Part shown: in pieces, positions 26,966 to 37,497 of the stretch
Layout of the letters: every line of letters starts with the position of its first letter
Position numbering within the stretch: the stretch's first letter is position 1
NCBI RefSeq assembly: GCF_020639365.1
Contig: NZ_JAINUL010000001.1
Coordinates: 2,717,519-2,781,518, forward strand
Length of the DNA: 64,000 nt
Reading direction: 5' to 3'
Source of the DNA: Streptomyces flavotricini
Lineage (GTDB): Bacteria; Actinomycetota; Actinomycetes; Streptomycetales; Streptomycetaceae
Position numbers and translations under genes: made by a program
The notes under the pieces: generated by a model
The model's input: the letters and a program-made list of their open reading frames with translations, nothing else
What the model was told of the DNA's origin: nothing
Databases searched by the model: none

Positions 26966-27043
26966 TGGACGCACATCACGCAAGCCATTTGCGTGCACAT
27001 GGGAAATTCCGCTTCGGCCGAAGGCCACCTACCGTTGCTGGTC

Positions 27044-28660
27044 ATGCGGTTCCCCCACATGAGCGCTCGGCGCCTCGGGCTGCCCAGACGGGCCGTCTCG
27101 CAGATCCTGCTCACCCAGCTCGCCATCGCCGCCGGGGTCGTCGTGCTGGCCACCGGGCTCTTCCTGGCTCCGCTCGGCGCACAGCTCGACGACCAGGCCA
27201 TGCGGCGCGCCCTGGCCATCGCCCAGAGCGCGGCGGCGGACCCCTCGCTGGCCGCGGACCTCCTGGACTCCGGGCCGACGGCCGACAGCCCGGTGCAGGC
27301 CTCGGCCGAGCGGATCCGGCGGGCCACGGGCGCCGAGTACGTGGTCGTCATGGACCTGGACGGCATCCGCCGCTCGCACCCCGGCGCCGACCGGATCGGA
27401 CTGCCCGTCTCCACCGACCCGAGCGAGGCCCTCGCGGGCCGCGAGGTCATGGAGATCGACGAGGGCACGCTCGGCCGCTCCGCCCGCGGCAAGGTTCCCC
27501 TCGTCGCGGCCGACGGGGAGATCGTCGGCGCGGTCTCCGTCGGCATCGCCTACGACAGCGTCCGCGACCGGCTGCTCGGCGCGATTCCGGGCCTGCTCGC
27601 CTACGCGGGCGGCGCCCTCGCGGCCGGCGCGCTCGCCGCCTACCTGCTGTCCCGCCGGATCCAGCGGCAGACCCGCGACCTGGCCTTCTCCGATATCGCG
27701 GGACTGCTCGCCGAGCGCGAGGCGATGCTGCACTCCATCCGCGAGGGCGTGATCGCCCTCGACCGCGACGGCCGGGTCCGCCTGGTCAACGACGAGGCCG
27801 CCCGGTTGCTGGGCCTGGCTCCCGACACGGCCGCCACCGTCGCCGGGCGCCCGCTGGACGAAGTGCTGGGCGCCGGCCGCACCACCGACGTCCTCGCCGG
27901 CCGCGTCACCGGCCGGGACCTGCTCACCGTCCAGGGCCCCCGGGTACTGATCGCCAACCGGATGCCCACCGAGGACGGCGGCGCCGTCGCCACCCTGCGC
28001 GACCGCACCGAGCTGGAACACCTCGGCCGCGAGCTCGACTCCACCAAGGGCCTGATCGACGCCCTGCGCGCGCAGGACCACGAACACGCCAACCGCCTCC
28101 ACACCCTCCTCGGCCTGCTGGAGCTCGGCCTGCACGAGGAGGCGGTGGAGTTCGTCACCGAGGTCGTCGGGGTGCACCGCAGCACCGCCGAGCAGGTCAC
28201 CGAGAAGGTCCACGACCCGCTGCTGGCCGCCCTCCTGGTGGGCAAGGCGACCGTCGCGGCCGAACGCGGCGTCGCGCTGCGGCTCGCCGACGCCACCTTC
28301 CTGCCCGACGGCCTCGTCGACCCCGGCGGGCTCGTCACCATCACGGGCAACCTGGTGGACAACGCCCTGGACGCCGCGGCGGGCTCCGCCACGCCCCTGG
28401 TCGAGGTCGAGCTGCGCGCCGAAGGCCGTACGGCGATCCTGCGGGTGCGGGACAGCGGCCCCGGCGTACCGGCCGCCCGCCGCGAGGAGATCTTCACCGA
28501 AGGGTGGTCGACCAAGCAGCCCAAGGCACACCGCGAGCGCGGACTGGGTCTCGCGCTCGTACGCCGCCTCGCGGAGCGGCAGGGCGGCACGGCCCGGGCC
28601 GGCGGGACGGCGGACGGAGGGGCGGAGTTCTCCGTCGTACTCCCGGAGGCCCTGCGATGA
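27044..28660 (+). CDS. CitA/DcuS-type sensor histidine kinase
   Basis: A 538-residue membrane kinase. A first membrane helix lies at about residues 20-42, then an extracytoplasmic sensor domain of the CitA/DcuS sCache type (to about 180), a second helix near 185-205, a cytoplasmic PAS domain (about 225-320) and a Spo0B-type kinase core. The phospho-accepting His lies in QDHEHANRLHTL (about 345-353), and ATP-binding boxes are NLVDNALDAA, DSGPGVP and GLGLALV. The family senses di- or tricarboxylates. The start is uncertain: ATG 27044 lacks a clear ribosome site, ATG 27059 and 26999 are alternatives. The gene overlaps its response regulator as ATGA. Confidence 0.88.
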   Translation: MRFPHMSARRLGLPRRAVSQILLTQLAIAAGVVVLATGLFLAPLGAQLDDQAMRRALAIAQSAAADPSLAADLLDSGPTADSPVQASAERIRRATGAEYVVVMDLDGIRRSHPGADRIGLPVSTDPSEALAGREVMEIDEGTLGRSARGKVPLVAADGEIVGAVSVGIAYDSVRDRLLGAIPGLLAYAGGALAAGALAAYLLSRRIQRQTRDLAFSDIAGLLAEREAMLHSIREGVIALDRDGRVRLVNDEAARLLGLAPDTAATVAGRPLDEVLGAGRTTDVLAGRVTGRDLLTVQGPRVLIANRMPTEDGGAVATLRDRTELEHLGRELDSTKGLIDALRAQDHEHANRLHTLLGLLELGLHEEAVEFVTEVVGVHRSTAEQVTEKVHDPLLAALLVGKATVAAERGVALRLADATFLPDGLVDPGGLVTITGNLVDNALDAAAGSATPLVEVELRAEGRTAILRVRDSGPGVPAARREEIFTEGWSTKQPKAHRERGLGLALVRRLAERQGGTARAGGTADGGAEFSVVLPEALR

Positions 28661-29364
28661 ACGAGACCCCGGTCCACGACATCCACGTATTGGTCGTCGA
28701 CGACGACGTGCGTGTTGCCCGGATCAACGCGGCCTACGTGGCGAAGGTTCCCGGCTTCCGCGTCGTCGCCCAGGCCCATTCGGCGGCCGAGGCCCTGGCC
28801 TGCCTCGACACCCGCACCGTGGACCTGATCCTGCTCGACCACTACCTGCCGGACGAGAACGGCCTGGACCTGGTCCGCAGGCTGCGCCAGCTCGGCCACC
28901 GCACCGACGTGATCATGGTCACGGCCGCCCGCGACCTGGCCACCGTCCAGTCCGCCATGCGCCTCGGCGCCCTCCAGTACCTGGTCAAGCCCTTCACCTT
29001 CGCCGGTCTGCGCTCCCGGCTGGAGGCGTACGGCTCCCTGCGCCGCACCCTGGAGACGGGCGGCGAGGCCGAACAGGCCGAGGTGGACCGGATCTTCGGC
29101 GCCCTCGCCGCGGCCGGCTCCCCGAACGAGATGCCCAAGGGCCACTCCGCCACCACCGCCGAGCTGGTCCGCCAGGTGCTCCGCTCCGCCGAAGGCCCGC
29201 TCTCCACCCAGCAGATCGCCGACCGAGCCGGCATCAGCCGCCAGACCGCCCAGCGCTACCTGAAGCTCCTGGAACGCACCGGCCGGGTCACCCTGGCCCT
29301 GCGCTACGGCGAGACGGGCCGCCCGGAACACCGCTACTCCTGGCTGCCGTCCGAGAGCCAGTGA
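28657..29364 (+). CDS. CitB/DcuR-type response regulator
   Basis: The 235-residue regulator has a receiver domain with the acidic pocket Asp15-17, phospho-acceptor Asp61 (LILLDHYLP) and Lys in LVKPF. A C-terminal helix-turn-helix follows (STQQIADRAGISRQTAQRYLKLLERTG written as about residues 185-215). This is the CitB/DcuR layout that goes with CitA/DcuS kinases. The start ATG overlaps the kinase stop (ATGA), with GGAGG upstream. The pair converges with the acetate-type symporter gene only 27 bases away, so control of that transporter is a reasonable guess. Confidence 0.92.
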   Translation: MNETPVHDIHVLVVDDDVRVARINAAYVAKVPGFRVVAQAHSAAEALACLDTRTVDLILLDHYLPDENGLDLVRRLRQLGHRTDVIMVTAARDLATVQSAMRLGALQYLVKPFTFAGLRSRLEAYGSLRRTLETGGEAEQAEVDRIFGALAAAGSPNEMPKGHSATTAELVRQVLRSAEGPLSTQQIADRAGISRQTAQRYLKLLERTGRVTLALRYGETGRPEHRYSWLPSESQ

Positions 29365-29391
29365 CCCGGCGGGCGGCGCCGGCCGCCCCGC

Positions 29392-30984
29392 TCAGACGGC
29401 CCCGGCCCCGGTCAGCGAGCGGACCTCCGTCTCCGCGTACTTCGCCTCGTCCGGATCCTCGGCCGAGGTGACCGTACCCATCCAGCCCGCGAGGAAGCCC
29501 AGCGGGATCGATACCAGGCCCGGGTTCTGCAGCGGGAAGAACTGGAAGCTCACGCCCGGGAACAGGGAGTCCGGGCTGCCTGAGACCACCGGCGACAGGA
29601 GCACGAGCACCACCGCCGGCACCAGGCCCCCGTACACCGACCACACGGCTCCGCGCGTGGTGAACGCCCGCCAGAACAGCGAGTACAGCAGCACCGGAAG
29701 ATTGGCCGAGGCCGCCACCGCGAAGGCCAGCCCCACCAGGAACGCCACGTTCAGGTCCTGGGCGAGCAGCCCCAGGGCGATGGCCACCGCACCGATCCCG
29801 ACGGCCGCGACCCGGGCCACTGCCACCTCGCTGCGCTGGCGCGCGTGACGGCGCTTGAGCGAGGCGTACAGATCGTGCGCCACCGAGGCCGAGGAGGCCA
29901 GCGTGATCCCTGCGACCACGGCCAGGATCGTGGCGAAGGCGATCGCCGCCACGACGGCGAACAGCACCGCTCCCCCGGTCGACTCGGCCCCGCCGCCCAG
30001 GAAGGCCGCGAGCAGGGGAACCGCCGTGTTCCCCGAGGCGTTGGAGGCCCGCACCTCGTCCGGGCCCACCAGCGCCGCCGCCCCGAAGCCGAGCACGATG
30101 GTCATCAGGTAGAAGCCGCCGATCAGCGCGATCGCCCACACCACCGACCTGCGGGCCGCCCGTGCCGTGGGGACCGTGTAGAAGCGCGAGAGGATGTGCG
30201 GCAGCCCGGCCGTACCGAGCACCAGCGCGAGACCGAGGCTCATGAAGTCGAAGCGGGAGGTCCAGTCGGCGCCGTACTTGAGCCCGGGGCTCAGGAACCG
30301 CGGCCCGTGCCCGCTGCGCTCCGCGGCGCTGGTGAGCAGCTGGCCGAAGTCCCCGTGGAAGCGCAGGAGTACGAGCACGGTGAGGGTGACGGCCCCGCCC
30401 ATGAGCAGCACGGCCTTCACGATCTGGATCCAGGTGGTGGCCCGCATGCCGCCGAAGGACACGTAGACCACCATCAGCGCGCCGACCCCGATCACGGTCA
30501 GCGTCCGGGCGGCGGTGCCCGAATCGCCGAGCAGCAGGCCCACCAGACTGCCCGCACCGACCATCTGCGCGACGAGGTACAGCACGGAGACGGTGACGGA
30601 GGAGGCTCCGGCCGCGATCCGTACGGGCCGCTCGCTCATCCGGGCCGCGACCACGTCGGCGAGGGTGAAGCGCCCGCAGTTGCGGACCAGTTCGGCGACG
30701 AGGAAGAGCACGACGAGCCAGGCCACGAGGAAGCCCACCGAGTACAGCAGGCCGTCGTAGCCGAAGAGGGCGATGAGGCCGGAGATGCCGAGGAAGGAGG
30801 CGGCGGACATGTAGTCGCCGGCGATGGCGAAACCGTTCTCCATCGGGGAGAACAGCCGTCCGCCGACGTAGAACTCCTCGGCGGAGCCGTGCCGGTTGCG
30901 GCTGACCCAGGTGGTGATGCCCAGGGTGACGGCGATGAAGAGGCTGAACAGGATCAGGGCGAGCGTCTGGTGTTCGGTGGTCAC
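29392..30984 (-). CDS. Sodium/acetate-type symporter (SSS family)
   Basis: A 530-residue integral membrane protein of the solute:sodium symporter family, closest to ActP/MctC monocarboxylate (acetate, propionate, pyruvate) carriers. It shows about 13 hydrophobic helices and the signature EFYVGGRLFSPMENGFAIAGDYMSAASFLG near the N-terminus. GTG 30984 overlaps the DUF485 stop (GTGA), so the two are translationally coupled, the usual yjcH-actP order. The proposed link to the neighbouring two-component system is contextual. Confidence 0.9.
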   Translation of the reverse strand: MTTEHQTLALILFSLFIAVTLGITTWVSRNRHGSAEEFYVGGRLFSPMENGFAIAGDYMSAASFLGISGLIALFGYDGLLYSVGFLVAWLVVLFLVAELVRNCGRFTLADVVAARMSERPVRIAAGASSVTVSVLYLVAQMVGAGSLVGLLLGDSGTAARTLTVIGVGALMVVYVSFGGMRATTWIQIVKAVLLMGGAVTLTVLVLLRFHGDFGQLLTSAAERSGHGPRFLSPGLKYGADWTSRFDFMSLGLALVLGTAGLPHILSRFYTVPTARAARRSVVWAIALIGGFYLMTIVLGFGAAALVGPDEVRASNASGNTAVPLLAAFLGGGAESTGGAVLFAVVAAIAFATILAVVAGITLASSASVAHDLYASLKRRHARQRSEVAVARVAAVGIGAVAIALGLLAQDLNVAFLVGLAFAVAASANLPVLLYSLFWRAFTTRGAVWSVYGGLVPAVVLVLLSPVVSGSPDSLFPGVSFQFFPLQNPGLVSIPLGFLAGWMGTVTSAEDPDEAKYAETEVRSLTGAGAV

Positions 30985-31478
30985 CGGCCGGACCCCCGGC
31001 TCTGGTTCCGGTTCCGCTCCTGGTCGCGTTCCTGCTCGAAGACCGTCCAGCGCAGGTCGAGCGCCGCCCGGTCCCGGCGCAACCGCGCGTGCCGGGCGTA
31101 CGCCCAGGTCAGCAGGAAGGTGCTGAGGAACTGGCCGAGGCCCGCCAGCAGCGCCACGTTGACGGCGCCGAACACGGGCCGGGCCATGACGCCGGGCGCC
31201 ATGGTCGCCGCGACCACGTAGGCGACGTACCAGAGGAGGAATCCGGCGGTCGCGGGGACGACGAACCCGCGGTAGCGGCTGCGGACCTCCTGGAAGGCGG
31301 CGCTGCGCTGCACTTCCAGGTAGATGTCTGATGCCCCGGGCGCGGCCCGGCCTCCGGCCGCCTGACGCGGGGGCGGCGGATCCCCGCCCTCGCCCTCCCC
31401 CCAGCCGACGGCGAGCGCGTCGTACCAGGGGTCGTCGAGCCGGATCGTTCCGGCATCGGGACCTTCGTGCTTGTCCAC
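30981..31478 (-). CDS. DUF485 membrane protein, partner of the symporter
   Basis: A 165-residue protein with a hydrophilic N-terminal half (about 50 residues more than the E. coli YjcH type). The DUF485 domain carries two membrane helices (VVPATAGFLLWYVAYVVAAT and FGAVNVALLAGLGQFLSTFL). A charged, Arg/Glu-rich C-terminus follows. DUF485 proteins are encoded just before ActP-type transporters and are thought to assist them. GTG 31478 is chosen because AAGGAGAG lies 6 bases upstream. Confidence 0.87.
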   Translation of the reverse strand: MDKHEGPDAGTIRLDDPWYDALAVGWGEGEGGDPPPPRQAAGGRAAPGASDIYLEVQRSAAFQEVRSRYRGFVVPATAGFLLWYVAYVVAATMAPGVMARPVFGAVNVALLAGLGQFLSTFLLTWAYARHARLRRDRAALDLRWTVFEQERDQERNRNQSRGSGR

Positions 31479-31556
31479 CGAACTCTCCTTGTCCGCTGCC
31501 GCATTGGCCGCGTGCCCACAAGGATGTGCGGTATGAACGTTTTCCGGACTGGTGTC

Positions 31557-31600
31557 CCGGTGCTCTTCACTCCAACAGGTGATGGAGCGAAGAGCACCGG
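31557..31600 (-). terminator. Hairpin terminator after parE
   Basis: CCGGTGCTCTTC (31557-31568) pairs perfectly with GAAGAGCACCGG (31589-31600), and CTCCA/TGGAG inside extends the stem. It lies 29 bases beyond the parE stop codon and upstream of the DUF485 gene. Confidence 0.85.
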
Positions 31601-31628
31601 TGTGCCGTGGTCCCGGTGTGCGTCTCGG

Positions 31629-33749
31629 TCAGGCGTCGATGCGCGAGCGGTCCAGGGTCGCCGCGGAGCTCGTGATGAACTCCTTGCGCGGCGCCACCTC
31701 GTTGCCCATCAGCAGGTCGAAGACCTGCTCGGCGGAGTCCAGGTCGCCGATGTTGATCCGGCGCAGCGTGCGGAACCGCGGGTCCATGGTGGTCTCCGCC
31801 AGCTGGTCCGCGTCCATCTCGCCGAGACCCTTGTAGCGCTGGATCGAATCCTTGTACCGGACGTTCTTGCGCTGGAATTCGAGCAGGGTCTGGCGCAGTT
31901 CGTTGTCCGAGTACGTGTAGACGTACTTGTCCTGGCCCTTCTTGGGCTGGACGAGTTCGATCCGGTGCAGCGGCGGCACCGCGGCGAACACCCGGCCCGC
32001 CTCGACCATCGGCCGCATGTACCGCTGGAAGAGCGTGAGCAGCAGGCAGCGGATGTGCGCGCCGTCGACATCGGCGTCTACGAGCAGGACGATCTTGCCG
32101 TAGCGCGCGGCGTCGATGTCGAAGGTCCGGCCCGAGCCGGCCCCTATGACCTGGATGATCGCCCCGCACTCGGCGTTCTTGAGCATGTCCGAGACCGAGG
32201 ACTTCTGGACGTTCAGGATCTTGCCGCGAATCGGCAGGAGCGCCTGGAATTCCGAATTCCGCGCGAGCTTGGCGGTACCGAGCGCGGAGTCGCCCTCGAC
32301 GATGAAGAGCTCGCTGCGCTCCACGTCGTCACTGCGGCAGTCGGCCAGCTTCGCGGGCAGCGAGGAGGTCTCCAGAGCGGTCTTGCGGCGCTGCGCCTCC
32401 TTGTGCTGGCGGGCGGCGATCCGGGTCCGGGCGGCCGCGACGATCTTCTCCATCACGGCGCGGGCCTGCTGCTTGTCGTCGCGCTTCGTGCTGGTCAGGA
32501 AGGCCTTGAGCTCCTTGGCGACCACGGCCGCGACGATCCGGGCGGCCGCCGAGGTGCCGAGCACCTCCTTGGTCTGGCCCTCGAACTGCGGCTCGGCCAG
32601 CCGAACGGTGACGACCGCCGTCAGGCCCTCCATCGCGTCGTCCTTGACCACGTCGTCCTCGGCGACGCGCAGCAGCTTCGCCGAGCGGAGCACCTCGTTC
32701 ACGGTCTTGGCGACCGAGCGCTCGAAGCCCGTGATGTGGGTGCCGCCCTTGGGCGTGGCGATGATGTTGACGAAGGACTTGACCTGGGTCTCGTACCCGG
32801 TGCCCCAGCGCAGGGCGATGTCCACGCCGAGCTCGCGGGTGACCTCGGTGGGGGTCATGTGGCCGCGCTCGTCGAGGACGGGGACGGTCTCCTTGAAGGT
32901 GCCCTGGCCGGTCAGGCGCAGCACGTCGCAGACGGCCTTGTCCTGCGCGAGGTACTCGCAGAACTCGCTGATGCCCCCGTCGAAGCGGAAGGTCTCCTCC
33001 GTCTTGCCCGCCCCGTCGATGGCGCGCTCGTCGCGGACGACGATGGTCAGGCCGGGGACGAGGAAGGCGGTCTGGCGGGCGCGCTGGTAGAGCGTGTCCA
33101 GGGTGAGCCGGGCGTCCTTGAGGAAGATCTGCCGGTCGGCCCAGTAGCGGACCCGGGTGCCGGTCTTGCCCTTGGCGATGCGCTTGATCTTGCGCAGGCC
33201 GTTGGCGGGGTCGAACGGGCTGTCGGGGCCCTGCTCGGTGAACATGCCCGGGACACCGCGGCGGAAGCTGATCCCGTGGGTGGAGCTGCCCCGGTCCACC
33301 TCGACGTCCAGCCGGGCGGAGAGGGCGTTGACCACGGAGGCGCCGACGCCGTGCAGGCCGCCGGAGGCCGCGTACGAGCCGCCGCCGAACTTGCCGCCGG
33401 CGTGCAGCTTGGTCATGACGACCTCCACGCCGGACAGCCCCGTCTTGGGCTCGACGTCGACGGGGATGCCGCGGCCGTTGTCCCGGACCTCGACCGAGGT
33501 GTCCTCGTGGAGGATCACCTCGATGTGGTCGCAGTAGCCCCCCAGGGCCTCGTCCACGGCGTTGTCGATGATCTCCCAGAGGCAGTGCATGAGGCCTCGG
33601 GAGTCGGTGGACCCGATATACATGCCGGGGCGCTTGCGGACGGCCTCGAGGCCTTCGAGGACGAGCAGGTGCCGCGCGGTGTAGTTGGAGCCGTCCCGGT
33701 CTGCTCCGGACAGCAGCGCGCTGGAAGGCACGGACGTGTCGGCGGTCAC
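31629..33749 (-). CDS. parE: DNA topoisomerase IV subunit B
   Basis: The 706-residue ATPase subunit partners ParC in chromosome decatenation. The GHKL ATPase motifs are present (EIIDNAVDEAL, DNGRGIPV, GGLHGVGASVVNALS). The Toprim domain shows IVEGDSALGTAK and the metal triad DADVDGAHIR, and the C-terminus has RYKGLGEMDADQL. The start is GTG 33749, with GAGGAG 9 bases upstream. parE and parC are separated by 16 kb here, as in other Streptomyces, rather than forming an operon. Confidence 0.94.
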   Translation of the reverse strand: MTADTSVPSSALLSGADRDGSNYTARHLLVLEGLEAVRKRPGMYIGSTDSRGLMHCLWEIIDNAVDEALGGYCDHIEVILHEDTSVEVRDNGRGIPVDVEPKTGLSGVEVVMTKLHAGGKFGGGSYAASGGLHGVGASVVNALSARLDVEVDRGSSTHGISFRRGVPGMFTEQGPDSPFDPANGLRKIKRIAKGKTGTRVRYWADRQIFLKDARLTLDTLYQRARQTAFLVPGLTIVVRDERAIDGAGKTEETFRFDGGISEFCEYLAQDKAVCDVLRLTGQGTFKETVPVLDERGHMTPTEVTRELGVDIALRWGTGYETQVKSFVNIIATPKGGTHITGFERSVAKTVNEVLRSAKLLRVAEDDVVKDDAMEGLTAVVTVRLAEPQFEGQTKEVLGTSAAARIVAAVVAKELKAFLTSTKRDDKQQARAVMEKIVAAARTRIAARQHKEAQRRKTALETSSLPAKLADCRSDDVERSELFIVEGDSALGTAKLARNSEFQALLPIRGKILNVQKSSVSDMLKNAECGAIIQVIGAGSGRTFDIDAARYGKIVLLVDADVDGAHIRCLLLTLFQRYMRPMVEAGRVFAAVPPLHRIELVQPKKGQDKYVYTYSDNELRQTLLEFQRKNVRYKDSIQRYKGLGEMDADQLAETTMDPRFRTLRRINIGDLDSAEQVFDLLMGNEVAPRKEFITSSAATLDRSRIDA

Positions 33750-34193
33750 GCAGTTCGCTCCTCGCTGAATTTCTTTTTCTGGCCCGTCGGGCGCAGGGTG
33801 GCTCGGTTGCCCGTCGAAGGGTACCGAGGCCTGGTAGAGCCGATGCAACGCCACCCTCGCGCCTTCATCAGCCTAGTGCAGGACCGCACGGATGTTCGAT
33901 CCCCCGGTCGGGTGAAGCAAACATCACGTTCCCTTCCAGGCATGAACCATTTAGGGTTCGGGCACGTCCTCATGCACAACCGGCACTCAGCCGGGGAGGA
34001 CGGAACTGCAACAAGCGAACGACTGACAACGCGAAACCGTAAAGCAACGCAATACGGCTCCTTCGCCGCCAACCGGCAGCAGCCGGCCAGCTTCGGAAGG
34101 AAGTTTCGAGGAAAAGCCGCGAGCGGGAACGTTTTCGGCCTGGTTGGATGTTGACCCTGGTACGACAGCTCGTCGAGCTAGAGAAGAGGCGAC
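33750..34193. other. Intergenic region between parE and the DUF7455 gene
   Basis: These 444 bases hold the divergent promoters of parE (minus) and the small zinc protein gene (plus); I see no coding sequence or RNA gene. On the minus strand TAGGCT (33870-33875) is a good HrdB-type -10 hexamer, giving a parE leader of about 115 bases. On the plus strand TTGACC (34151-34156) could be the -35 of the small gene, with GAGCTA 18 bases later. Bases 33900-34150 are lower in GC than the surroundings, without repeats that I can recognise. Confidence 0.45.
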
Positions 34194-34427
34194 GTGACTA
34201 CTGTTCTGACACCCGCGACCCCGCTGACGGCCGCTGACCGATGCGACCGTTGCGGCGCCCAGGCATATCTGCGCGTCGTCCTGCTGAGCGGCGGTGAACT
34301 GCTGTTCTGCGCCCACCACGGGCGTAAGTTCGAGCCGGAACTCAAGAAGATCGCCGCGGATATACAGGATGAGACCGAGCGGCTCACGTCCGCTCCGACG
34401 GCCAATGCCGACACCGAGGACCGCTGA
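34194..34427 (+). CDS. Small zinc-ribbon-like protein, DUF7455 family
   Basis: A 77-residue actinobacterial protein. CDRCGAQAYLRV and a later FCAHHGRKFEPEL give a Cys-x2-Cys ... Cys-x2-His pattern, likely to bind zinc; the C-terminus is charged. I recognise it as the DUF7455 family that lies next to parE and hrdB in Streptomyces. GTG 34194 is used with AGAGG just upstream. The function is unknown. A very strong terminator follows. Confidence 0.85.
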   Translation: MTTVLTPATPLTAADRCDRCGAQAYLRVVLLSGGELLFCAHHGRKFEPELKKIAADIQDETERLTSAPTANADTEDR

Positions 34428-34476
34428 CACAGGCCTATACCTCGCATCCGACGAGCCAGGACCGGCCAGGCCGGTC

Positions 34477-34515
34477 GACGGGCGGCACCCCTGAGACCCA
34501 GGGGTGCCGCCCGTC
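34477..34515. terminator. Bidirectional hairpin terminator between convergent genes
   Basis: GACGGGCGGCACCCCT (34477-34492) and AGGGGTGCCGCCCGTC (34500-34515) make a perfect 16-base-pair stem with a 7-base loop. It sits between the DUF7455 gene and the convergent trypsin-like protease gene and can serve both. Confidence 0.85.
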
Positions 34516-34542
34516 CTCACATCCGGAGCCGGGCCCGGCGGC

Positions 34543-35523
34543 CTAGCGCCCCCCGGGCCGGTGTTCGCCCCCGGGCGCTCCTGCGGGACCCTGCGGCTCC
34601 TGCGCCACATGCCCCTGTACGGGCCGTGCTGCCGGTCCGGAGCGCCGTTCGGCACCCCATGCGATGTCGCGGCCGCCGCTTCGCCGCGGGGCCGCCTCCG
34701 GGGCTGTCACGAACCCGGTGAGCGGCGCGATCTTCGTGTACACCCCCGGACTGTCGGGGCGGCCGCAGCCGCGCCCCCAGGACACCAGCCCGATGAGCCT
34801 GCCCTGGGCGACGAGCGGCCCGCCGCTGTCCCCCTGACAGGCGTCCCGGCCGCCGTCGCGGTGTCCCGCGCACACCATGGAGTCGGCCCGGTACTGCCCG
34901 TCGGCGTCCCCCGGGTAGGCGCGCCGGCAGACGTCGTCCGCCAGTACCGTCACGCGCGCGGCCCGCAGCGCGTACGCGTAGTCGCCGAATCCACTCGTGT
35001 CCCCCCAGCCGTACACGGCGGCCTCGCCGCCCGCCGCGTAGCCCGGATGCCCCGCCCCGGCCATGGGGAGCACGTAGTGGGCGGGCACGGCCTCGGCCAG
35101 CTCCAGTACGGCCAGGTCCCCGGCATTGCTGCGGGCGTCGTAAGCCGGGTTCACCCTGGCCGAGCGGATCGGGATCTCGTGGCCCTCGGCAGCGCGCAGC
35201 TCCGTACGCCCGGTGATCACCCGGAAGTCGGGGACGGACTCGATCGGGCCGCCCAGCACCTGGCGGCCCAGGCAGTGGGCGGCGGTCAGGACCTTGGTCG
35301 GGCCCACGATGACTCCGCCGCAGAACTGGCCGCCCCGCGTACCCCCGAACCGGTCACGGCTGGCGAGGGCCACCACCCACGGGCTGTCGGCCGCCTTCAC
35401 CGGCTTCCCGCCGATCACCACACTGTCCGCGGCTGCCTGCGGCGCCTGGGCCAGCGGCGCCGCGGCCGCCCCCGCCACCAGGGTCAGCGCGCCCGCCAGA
35501 GCACGGGAAAAGGGACGACGCAT
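34543..35523 (-). CDS. Secreted trypsin-like serine protease (S1 family)
   Basis: The 326-residue precursor has a signal peptide (MRRPFSRALAGALTLVAGAA) and a short propeptide, then VIGGKPV marking the mature N-terminus. The catalytic triad is complete: His in TAAHC, Asp in GDLAVLEL and Ser in GDSGGP. Cysteines consistent with trypsin disulfides are present. Asp in the RDACQGDSGGP stretch at the S1 pocket position suggests cleavage after Lys or Arg. About 65 extra residues follow the protease domain (APEAAPRRSGGRD...), an unstructured Pro/Arg/Gly tail. ATG 35523 follows AGGAGG at 6 bases. Confidence 0.93.
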   Translation of the reverse strand: MRRPFSRALAGALTLVAGAAAAPLAQAPQAAADSVVIGGKPVKAADSPWVVALASRDRFGGTRGGQFCGGVIVGPTKVLTAAHCLGRQVLGGPIESVPDFRVITGRTELRAAEGHEIPIRSARVNPAYDARSNAGDLAVLELAEAVPAHYVLPMAGAGHPGYAAGGEAAVYGWGDTSGFGDYAYALRAARVTVLADDVCRRAYPGDADGQYRADSMVCAGHRDGGRDACQGDSGGPLVAQGRLIGLVSWGRGCGRPDSPGVYTKIAPLTGFVTAPEAAPRRSGGRDIAWGAERRSGPAARPVQGHVAQEPQGPAGAPGGEHRPGGR

Positions 35524-35649
35524 GAGGCCTCCTGACTCTGAGTGTGCATGACTCCACCCAGAGTGGGACGCCAAGTGGCCGTGCGCACCCGCGCACGGCC
35601 ACCTCCGTACGGTCCCGGCCCGGCCACCCCGCGCCCGGCCGGTCCGGGA

Positions 35650-37224
<1,575 letters not shown>

Positions 37225-37497
37225 GAACAACCTCTCGGAACGATGGAAACGGCTTCCGACCCCGGCCGGATGGTGCTGAACCGGAGCCGACGACCACCGA
37301 CTGGGGATGGGCCGGGGGCGCGGGCAGGGGCCGGGGAGCTGCACAGCACCCGCAAGGGCTGCTGTCTTCCCTCCGTCGGCCATCACCTCTCTAGGTCATC
37401 GCTCGACCTCGCGGAGTGTTACGCCCAATCTTCGTGGCCCGAGTCACACCCCGACCGCCCGACCGCCCCGCCGCCCGCGCCGCCGTGCCCCCGCGCG

